Position numbers and translations under genes: made by a program. The notes beneath the pieces were generated by a model. That model worked only from the letters and a program-made list of their open reading frames with translations, was not told the origin of the DNA and did no database searches. A DNA stretch of 10,285 bases, from the NCBI GenBank assembly GCA_031255695.1, contig JAIRSA010000202.1, positions 1-10,285 of the forward strand, read 5' to 3'. Below are positions 1-5,604 of this stretch, piece by piece. Source of the DNA: Eubacteriales Family XIII. Incertae Sedis bacterium. Lineage in GTDB: Bacteria; Bacillota; Clostridia; Peptostreptococcales; Anaerovoracaceae. How positions within the stretch are numbered: position 1 is the stretch's first letter; each line of letters starts with the position of its first letter.

Positions 1-644
1 AAACCGCTGATAATATGGTCTGTGAGGAATGAGCAGACGAATATGGCCGCGATGGCGTATACGCCGCTCTCGATATTCCGGTAGACGATGATGGCGAAAA
101 TCACCACGCAGCCGTCCACGCAGAGGAACATCTTGCCCAGTGACAGATGCTTGAATTTCCGCAGCAGCAGGCGCGCCACGAGATCCGTGCCCCCGGCGGA
201 GGTGCGCGCGTACAGCACGAAGACCGCGCCGACCGCGTACAGCACGCCGCCGAACACGCAGGCGGCGAAACGGTCGGTGGTGGCCAGCGGGAAGGTCTCG
301 ACCAACTGGAACAGCCCCGCATAGACCAGTATCGATAGCAATATTTTCAGCGTATACTTCCAATCGAACACAAAAAACGAGATTATTATGAGCGGGATGT
401 TCATGATCAGCACGATATTGCCGATGGATATGGGCACAATGTAGTTGATCACCGTGGCGATGCCCGCGAACCCTCCTGCGGCTATGTTATTGCCTGCGAA
501 AAATAGCTGCACCGCCAGCACATAGCATATATTGGCAAACAGCAGGAACATTATGTGGCTGACGGGTGTCCATATCTTCTTGTGTTTTACAAATTTTGCC
601 TTGATTGTGGCAAACAGCCGCTTTAATTTACCCAGTTTTTCCAT
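1..644 (-). CDS. YitT-family membrane protein, N-terminal part (C-terminus beyond window edge)
   Basis: 214 residues are visible before the gene runs off the left edge. A basic N-terminus (MEKLGKLKRL, then KFVKHKK) precedes several hydrophobic membrane segments, roughly residues 30-50, 56-92, 100-118, 128-146 and 178-208. The GGFAGIA stretch (57-63) and TSAGGTDLVARLL (148-160) match the conserved glycine-rich signatures of the YitT/DUF161 family. The missing part should hold the soluble C-terminal DUF2179 domain, since family members are usually about 280-300 residues. Function in the family is poorly known; it sits in the cytoplasmic membrane. ATG at 644-642 is chosen because an in-frame TAG lies ten codons upstream and GGGAGGAG abuts it, although the spacing to ATG is unusually short (about 2 bases). 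It follows the repeat block 682-950, with no visible promoter of its own. Confidence 0.87.
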   Translation of the reverse strand, partial: MEKLGKLKRLFATIKAKFVKHKKIWTPVSHIMFLLFANICYVLAVQLFFAGNNIAAGGFAGIATVINYIVPISIGNIVLIMNIPLIIISFFVFDWKYTLKILLSILVYAGLFQLVETFPLATTDRFAACVFGGVLYAVGAVFVLYARTSAGGTDLVARLLLRKFKHLSLGKMFLCVDGCVVIFAIIVYRNIESGVYAIAAIFVCSFLTDHIISG

Positions 645-681
645 CTCCTCCCATACGGTTCTCTTCTAGCCAGCGCCGCTT

Positions 682-950
682 CCGGCGTCCGGTGGCAGCG
701 CCTGCGCCATAGCCAATGTCAGCGTTCGGCGTCAGCGTCCGGCGGCTGCGCCATAGCCCACGCCAATGTCAGCGCCAGCTTTCGGCAGCTACGCCTTCGC
801 CTGCGCCAATGTCGGCCCGGCGGCTGCGCCATAGCCCGCGCTAACGTCAGCGTCAGCGCCATAGCCTGCGCCAATGCCGGCGTCCGGTGGCTGCGCCTGC
901 GCCATAGCCAATGTCGGCGTTCGGCGTCAGCGTCAACGTCCGGCGGCTAG
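682..950. repeat. Degenerate GC-rich interspersed repeat block between the HAD and YitT genes
   Basis: Two short motifs alternate through this block. GCGCCATAGCC starts at 704, 748, 826, 856 and 899. GCCAATGTC or a close variant starts at 712, 762, 805, 840, 870 and 907. The best long match is 682-739 against 877-934: 58 bp with only two differences (697/892 and 721/916), offset 195 bp. Spacing between motifs is irregular (30 to 78 bp), so this is not a simple tandem array and not CRISPR. The right end overlaps the last codons and stop of the HAD gene (933-935). This block accounts for nearly all of the 288-bp gap between the two genes. On the minus strand the motifs read as D-I-G and G-Y-G codons in two different frames. 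No T-run terminator or promoter was found here. Confidence 0.9.
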
Positions 951-1589
951 GATTATTGCGGCCAGCGCCTCTGCGTCTGCCGCTATATGCTCCGGCGCGC
1001 CTTCGCCCCTCTGCGCTGCTTCGGGCACAGACACTGACCACCCCGCCAATATCGGCATGACCCCCGCAGCCCGCGCACAACGGATGTCAGACATGGTGTC
1101 CCCGACCATGGCCGCTTCTTCCGGCTTGCTGCCCAGCCTTTCCAGGGCCAGGAGCACGGGTGCCGGGTCCGGCTTGTTCTTTTCAGTGTCCTCGCAGGTG
1201 ACGACGGCGCCGAAATACCCGCCGATGCCAAATTTGTCAAGCCCGATCCACGTGGTGTTTTTTAGCCTGGACGTAACGATGCCCAGCTTGTAGCCGCCCT
1301 TTTTCAGCCGTTCAAGCAGCCCCTGAATCCCTGGGAAGATCCCGACCCGTTCCTCGAAGCAGCCCCCATGGTATGATCTGTAGATCTTCACGGCTTCCTC
1401 GATCGACACCCCTGGAAAATGTGTGTGCATCGTGTAGGCCAAGGGTTCGCCCAGCGTCTTCAGTATTTCCCCGACCGGGCGCTCACGCCCTTCCAGGGTG
1501 CGGAACAGGTGCTGCCACGAATCGATTATCAGCTGATTGGTGTCCATCAATGTCCCGTCAAAATCAAATAGTACTGTATTTATGCCCAT
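933..1589 (-). CDS. HAD-superfamily phosphatase, PpaX/Gph-like
   Basis: 218 residues, close to the 216 or so of Bacillus PpaX, a pyrophosphatase that clears the pyrophosphate formed when HPr(Ser-P) is dephosphorylated; phosphoglycolate phosphatase (Gph) is a close relative. All four HAD motifs are visible: DFDGTLMDTN near the N-terminus (nucleophile Asp and acid/base Asp), GIVTSR (motif II), the lysine in KNKPDP (motif III), and MVGDTMSDI (motif IV acidic pair). The sequence INTVLFDFDGTL...TNQLII and GSKPEEAAMVGD resemble PpaX in particular, but the substrate is inferred. Start ATG at 1589-1587 is chosen because it has AAAGGA five bases upstream and gives the family N-terminus. An in-frame ATG at 1664, five bases past the Tex stop, would add 25 residues unlike the family. 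The C-terminal AAGR and stop are made of repeat DNA. Cytoplasmic. Confidence 0.87.
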   Translation of the reverse strand: MGINTVLFDFDGTLMDTNQLIIDSWQHLFRTLEGRERPVGEILKTLGEPLAYTMHTHFPGVSIEEAVKIYRSYHGGCFEERVGIFPGIQGLLERLKKGGYKLGIVTSRLKNTTWIGLDKFGIGGYFGAVVTCEDTEKNKPDPAPVLLALERLGSKPEEAAMVGDTMSDIRCARAAGVMPILAGWSVSVPEAAQRGEGAPEHIAADAEALAAIILAAGR

Positions 1590-1668
1590 ATAGTCCTTTA
1601 CACTCTCTGTAATGTGGCGGCCCCCCAGGGGCGCGACCTGTGCGGCCATTGCCTCTGGCGCCATGCGG

Positions 1669-4161
1669 TCACCGGGCGCCCGGCGGGCTGCCTTGCCCGG
1701 AGCGCGGCTGTTGCTTCTGGCGCGGGTTGGCCGGCCCCTGCGGCGCGTCCTGCAGCATGGTCAGGCCGATCTTCTGCCGCTCCGCGTCTATGCTTTCGAT
1801 CCAGACCTTGACGGTATCGCCGACCGTGACGACATCCATCGGGTGGTTGATATAGCGGCGGCTCATGCGTGAGACGTGCACCAGACCGTCAGTCTTGACG
1901 CCAATGTCCACGAAGGCCCCGAAATCCACGACATTCCTGACCGTCCCCATCAGCTCCATGCCCACCTCTAGATCCTCGAAGCTCTTGACATCCTGCCTGA
2001 ACACGACAGGCGGCGCATCTTCGCGGGGATCCCTCGCGGGCTTCTTTATCTCGGCTACGATGTCTGTCAGCGTGGGTATGCCTATGCCGACCTCGTCCGC
2101 CAGTATTTTAAGGCAGGCGCCATACTTCTTCTCGTCTATTTTGGGCGCGTCTTTGCCCGCGTTTTTTTCAGGCTCTTCGACCTTCAGGGCCGCCAATGCG
2201 GCGAAGCCCTTCATGCGCGTGTCCGTGCCTGCGGCCCTGCCGCCCCGCGCCCCGCCTGAAGCGCCTGCGGCCCTGCCCGCGCCCGAAACCCCGCCGGCAG
2301 CGGCCCCCGTTCCGCCAGCCCCAGCCCCGCCAAAGCCGGCAGCGGCGCCAGCCCCGCCAGACTTGCCGCCCGGCGAATATACGGTGTATATCCTCTCTTC
2401 AATATCGCGGATCCCGCCCTTGGCTATCTCCACTTCGCTCACGCCGGCCCTCTTGAGTATCTCGGCTGCCGCAGCATATGATTCCGGGTGCACCGACGTG
2501 CTGTCCAGCGGGTTCTTGCCCCCCGCAATCCTCAGGAAGCCCGCACATTGCCCGAAGGCCTTCTCCCCAAGCTTGGGGACCTTCATCAGCTGCTTCCTGT
2601 CCGAAAACCCGCCGTTCTCGTCGCGCCAGGCCACGATGTTCTTGGCGACGCCCGAATTCACGCCGGCGACATATGACAGCAGTGACGCCGAAGCCGTGTT
2701 CAGATCCACGCCGACCCTGTTCACGCAGTTCTCCACGACGCCCGTGAGCGCCTTGTCCAGCAGGCCCTGGTTTATGTCGTGCTGGTACTGCCCCACCCCG
2801 ATGTTCTGCGGCGGTATCTTCACAAGCTCGGCCAGCGGGTCTTGCAGCCGGCGGCCGAGCGACATCGCGCCGCGCGTCGTGACATCCAGATCGGGGTACT
2901 CCTCCGTGGCGACCTTCGACGCCGAATAGATCGACGCGCCCGCCTCGTTCACTATGGTGTAGCGTATGTCGAGGCCGTATTTCCTGATGAATCCCGCCAC
3001 GACCTCTTCCGTTTCGCGCGAAGCCGTCCCATTTCCTATAACGATGACATTTATGTCGTATTTGTCCACCAGCTTCTTCAGCGTAGCCTCAGTCCCCGCG
3101 ACATCCCGCTTGGGCTCCGTCGGGTACACCGTCGTATAGGCCCGCAGCTTGCCCGTGTCCGAGAGGACGGCGACCTTGCATCCAGTCCTGAAGCCTGGGT
3201 CGATCGCGATCACCCTGATCCCCTTCACGGGCGGCGCCATGAGCAGGCTCTCCGTATTCTTGGCGAAGACCTTCACGGCCTCGGCCTCGGCACGCTCGGT
3301 CAGCATGCTCCGCATCTCCCGTTCGAGCGACGGCGCCATCAGCCGCTTGTAGCTATCGGCCACCGTATCCTTCAGCATATCCGTGAATATCGAGTTTTCG
3401 TTGATGATCACGCTGTCTTCGATAGCGGCAATGAACATTTCCGCTTCGGCCTGCACCTTCACCTTGAGCTTCTTGTCCTTCTCGCCCCGGTTTATCGCCA
3501 GCACCCTATGGTTGGGTATGGCCGACGCCGCCTCGGAATATTCGTAATACCCGTCGTAGACGGAGCTTTCCCCCGGATCCGCCGCTTCCGAGACGATCTT
3601 GGCGGTCCGCTGCGTCTTTTCGCGCATGGCGGCCGTGATGTCGGGGTCGTCCGAGATCATCTCGGCAATGATGTCGAGGGCGCCAGCCAGCGCCTCCGCC
3701 TCGTCCGCGACCCCCTTCTCAGCGTCCACGAACGGCGCCGCCAGCTCCTGCGGGCTGCCGCTCTCGATCTCCTGTGCCCATATGGTCAGCGCAAGCGGCT
3801 CCAGGCCCTTCTCCCGCGCCTTCGAGGCCCTCGTGGCCTTTTTCTGCTTATATGGCTTGTACAGGTCTTCCACGCGCTGCAGCACCTCGGCCTTGCGGAT
3901 CTCCGCCTCAAGCTCCTCCGTCAGCTTCCCCTGCTCGGCGATTAGCCGGATAACCTCTTCCTTGCGCTCTTCCAGGTTATTCAGATAGGCAAGCCGCTCG
4001 TCAAGCTCCCTGAGCGTGACGTCGGACAGGCCGCCCGTGGCCTCCTTCCTGTACCTCGCGATGAAAGGTATCGTGTTGCCCTCGTCGATAAGGGCGACCG
4101 TGCTTTCGGCCTGCGACAGCCGGATATTGAATTCTTCCGCTAATTTTTTTACGATATCCAA
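1669..4161 (-). CDS. tex: Tex-family RNA-binding transcription accessory protein (YdcI/Tex)
   Basis: 830 residues, against about 720-785 for typical Tex proteins. Order of parts: helical N-terminal Tex region (1-about 300, with GNTIPFIARYRKEATGG at 28-44), YqgF/RNase H-like domain from about 314 (VIAIDPGFRTG), helix-hairpin-helix region about 475-545 (NRVGVDLNTAS, then VPKLGEKAFGQCAGFLRI), a Gly/Ala-rich insertion about 598-646, and an S1 RNA-binding domain about 734-803 (GTVRNVVDFGAFVDIGV). A 27-residue Pro/Gln/Gly/Arg tail ends the protein. Tex binds nucleic acid and in several bacteria affects transcription or stress tolerance; the exact role is unsettled. The start is TTG (4161-4159): an in-frame TAG lies five codons upstream with no ATG or GTG between, and AGAGGTG sits seven bases before it. 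It lies 109 bp behind prfB. The stop is TGA at 1671-1669. Confidence 0.97.
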   Translation of the reverse strand: MDIVKKLAEEFNIRLSQAESTVALIDEGNTIPFIARYRKEATGGLSDVTLRELDERLAYLNNLEERKEEVIRLIAEQGKLTEELEAEIRKAEVLQRVEDLYKPYKQKKATRASKAREKGLEPLALTIWAQEIESGSPQELAAPFVDAEKGVADEAEALAGALDIIAEMISDDPDITAAMREKTQRTAKIVSEAADPGESSVYDGYYEYSEAASAIPNHRVLAINRGEKDKKLKVKVQAEAEMFIAAIEDSVIINENSIFTDMLKDTVADSYKRLMAPSLEREMRSMLTERAEAEAVKVFAKNTESLLMAPPVKGIRVIAIDPGFRTGCKVAVLSDTGKLRAYTTVYPTEPKRDVAGTEATLKKLVDKYDINVIVIGNGTASRETEEVVAGFIRKYGLDIRYTIVNEAGASIYSASKVATEEYPDLDVTTRGAMSLGRRLQDPLAELVKIPPQNIGVGQYQHDINQGLLDKALTGVVENCVNRVGVDLNTASASLLSYVAGVNSGVAKNIVAWRDENGGFSDRKQLMKVPKLGEKAFGQCAGFLRIAGGKNPLDSTSVHPESYAAAAEILKRAGVSEVEIAKGGIRDIEERIYTVYSPGGKSGGAGAAAGFGGAGAGGTGAAAGGVSGAGRAAGASGGARGGRAAGTDTRMKGFAALAALKVEEPEKNAGKDAPKIDEKKYGACLKILADEVGIGIPTLTDIVAEIKKPARDPREDAPPVVFRQDVKSFEDLEVGMELMGTVRNVVDFGAFVDIGVKTDGLVHVSRMSRRYINHPMDVVTVGDTVKVWIESIDAERQKIGLTMLQDAPQGPANPRQKQQPRSGQGSPPGAR
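2224..2370 (-). repeat. Gly/Ala-rich low-complexity insertion within tex, with in-frame internal DNA repeats
   Basis: Residues about 598-646 of the Tex protein are almost only Gly and Ala with a few Ser, Arg, Thr, Val and Phe, and lie between the helix-hairpin-helix part and the S1 domain. The DNA has direct repeats whose offsets are multiples of three: GCCTGCGGCCCTGCC at 2227 and 2263 (36 bp), CCGGCAGCGG at 2294 and 2336 (42 bp), and CCAGCCCCGCCA at 2321 and 2348 (27 bp). That pattern fits growth by slippage or local duplication under selection to keep the reading frame. The segment would be a flexible linker. From family knowledge, such an insertion is not a standard part of Tex. Confidence 0.85.
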
Positions 4162-4270
4162 TTTAACGCACCTCTATACTGCCCGCCTGGCATATTTGCG
4201 GCGGTTCTGCCGCCCTGCTTCGCTGCACGGCGCCGCCACGCGCTTCGCGGCAATGCCGCCATGTACAGTA
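4162..4270 (-). other. prfB-tex spacer with two short GC hairpins
   Basis: This 109-bp spacer holds two small inverted repeats: GGCGG/CCGCC at 4200-4204 and 4210-4214 with a 5-base loop, and GCGGC/GCCGC at 4247-4251 and 4255-4259 with a 3-base loop. Neither is followed by a T-run on the minus strand, so neither qualifies as an intrinsic terminator. The last bases hold the AGAGGTG ribosome binding site for the TTG start of tex. No promoter is evident, so tex is probably transcribed together with prfB. Confidence 0.5.
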
Positions 4271-5372
4271 TCAATCCTTGAGCTTCAGTTTCTCGTTGAT
4301 AAAATAGTCCAGGTCCCCGTCCATGACCGCGTAGACATTGCCGACCTCGGCGCCTGTCCGGTGGTCTTTCACAAGCGAATATGGATGGAAGACGTAGGAT
4401 CTGATCTGGTTCCCCCATGATATCTGGCCGTAATCGCCCGCTAGCTCGGCGAGGTTTTCCTTATGCTCGCGCTCCGCCAGCTCGACCAGCCGGGACTTGA
4501 GTATCCGCATCGCGACCTCTTTGTTCTGATGCTGGGAGCGCTCGTTCTGGACCGACACGACTATATTGGTCGGTATGTGCGTGATCCTCACGGCGGAGTC
4601 CGTCTTGTTGACGTGCTGCCCGCCTGCGCCGCTGGAGCGGAATGTGTCTACCCGGATGTCGTCCGGGGCGATCTCCACGTTTATGTTGTCGTCTATTTCG
4701 GGCATGACATCAAGGGAAGCAAACGATGTGTGCCTCCTCCCCGACGAATCGAATGGGGATATGCGCACTATCCGGTGCACCCCTTTTTCAGTCTTCAGGT
4801 AGCCATACGCGTTCTCCCCCTCGACGAGGAATGTGGCGCCCTTGATGCCGCCCTCGCTGTCGTCCTGAAGATCCCACATCTTCACCTTGTAGCCCTTGGA
4901 ATCCGCCCATCGCGTGTACATGCGCAGCAGCATGCCCGCCCAGTCCTGGGCGTCCGTCCCGCCTGAACCGGCATGCACGGAAAGGATGGCGTTGTTGGCG
5001 TCGTACTCCCCGTCAAGAAGCGTCTTGATCCGCATCTCGTCCATGCCCTTCTTCCAGGCTGCGTAGCTTTCCTGGATCTCCGGGACCATGGACTCGTCCT
5101 CTTCCTCGCGCGTCAGCTCGATCATCACTTCTATGTCTTCCAGCGCCGCCTTCATGCGTTCAAAGCCCTCAACGCTGGACTCGTGCCTTTTCTTTTCCTT
5201 GAGTATCTTCTGGGCCTTTTCGTGGTCGTCCCAGAAGCCTTCGGCCTGGGACACTCTGTCCATCTCTTCGAGTTTCGCCTTTAACCCAGCCAGGTCAAAG
5301 AGACTCACCCAATTCTCTAAGGCTGGTGGCTGCCCCGTCCAGCTCGTATGTTATCTGATCCAGCTCCAACAC
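4271..5372 (-). CDS. prfB: Peptide chain release factor 2 (RF2), with programmed +1 frameshift
   Basis: RF2 reads UAA and UGA stop codons and triggers peptide release on the ribosome. The CDS is in two frames: 25 codons from 5372 to 5298, then a +1 shift that skips the T at 5297, and 341 codons from 5296 to the TGA at 4273-4271. The joined product is 366 residues. The stop-recognition tripeptide SPF falls at 205-207 and the catalytic GGQ at 250-252, the same numbering as E. coli RF2, which supports the joining. The peptidyl-tRNA hydrolase segment RSSGAGGQHVNKTDSAVR is intact. Start GTG at 5372-5370 is chosen: AAAGGAG lies ten bases upstream and VLELDQ matches the family N-terminus. A TTG one codon later is possible. 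A GTG at 5383 overlaps the binding site and is unlikely. It lies 232 bp behind secA, a neighbour pair common in Bacillota. Confidence 0.97.
5294..5310 (-). promoter_or_regulatory. prfB +1 frameshift site (CTT TGA C) with upstream SD-like GGGTGAG
   Basis: In the first frame the codons are GGT GAG TCT CTT TGA, with the stop at 5297-5295. Slipping one base at CTT (5300-5298) resumes at GAC (5296-5294) and continues the RF2 protein. CTT TGA C is the classical prfB slip site. When RF2 is scarce the ribosome pauses at UGA and shifts, which gives autoregulation. The upstream element GGGTGAG pairs only partly with the anti-Shine-Dalgarno sequence and lies further from CTT than the AGGGGG element of E. 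coli, so stimulation may be weaker; that last point is inference. Confidence 0.93.
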
Positions 5373-5382
5373 TCTTATCACA

Positions 5383-5389
5383 CTCCTTT
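5383..5389 (-). promoter_or_regulatory. prfB ribosome binding site AAAGGAG
   Basis: AAAGGAG on the minus strand ends ten bases before GTG at 5372 and thirteen before the TTG at 5369. It is the only strong site near the RF2 N-terminus and decides the non-ATG start. Confidence 0.7.
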
Positions 5390-5404
5390 GTTTCACCCAT
5401 TGCG

Positions 5405-5604
5405 CGGGACGCGCCTCTGCCCTGCCAGCCGGCGCCGCAGACGGCCCGGCTCTGGCCCCGCCGCCCGCCGGCAGCCAGCCAGGCGCGGGCCTTTCCGCCC
5501 GGCCAACCCAGCGCCAGCCCACAAGCAATCAGCCAGCCCGCCAGCCGCCAGCCGGCCCGGCGTGGGCCCTTCCGCACGCCTGGCCCCGCAACATGCCCGC
5601 CCGG
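5405..5604. repeat. GC-rich low-complexity spacer between secA and prfB with a duplicated 31-bp segment
   Basis: Most of the 232 bp between the secA stop and prfB is GC-rich and built of short CCAGCC/CCCGCC-like pieces. One clear duplication is 5468-5498 against 5545-5575, 26 of 31 bases identical and 77 bp apart. The block starts directly after the secA stop codon. No hairpin followed by a T-run and no AT-rich promoter was found. An open frame on the minus strand (5577-5317) with a hydrophobic start exists, but it is made of this repeat DNA and overlaps the prfB start, so I do not call it a gene. Confidence 0.7.

Noticed and set aside
874..1293. 139-codon plus-strand open frame opposite the HAD gene
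   Set aside because: Overlaps the repeat block and the antisense of a conserved enzyme with all HAD motifs; no family resemblance.
1865..2929. 354-codon plus-strand open frame, Pro/Ala/Ser-rich
   Set aside because: Antisense of tex, including the Gly/Ala insertion, which reads as Pro/Ala on the other strand.
2779..3945. 388-codon open frame on the plus strand opposite tex
   Set aside because: It is a shadow of a clear Tex protein on the minus strand. Its translation is rich in Arg, His and Leu with no recognisable domain, as expected from the antisense of GC-rich coding DNA.
4247..4259. Terminator between prfB and tex
   Set aside because: Only a 5-bp stem without a T-run on the minus strand.
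5317..5577. 86-codon minus-strand frame with a hydrophobic start, in the secA-prfB spacer
   Set aside because: Although residues near GWRLAGWLIACGLAL resemble a signal peptide, the DNA is repetitive, the GTG start lacks a convincing binding site, and the frame runs through the prfB start in another frame.
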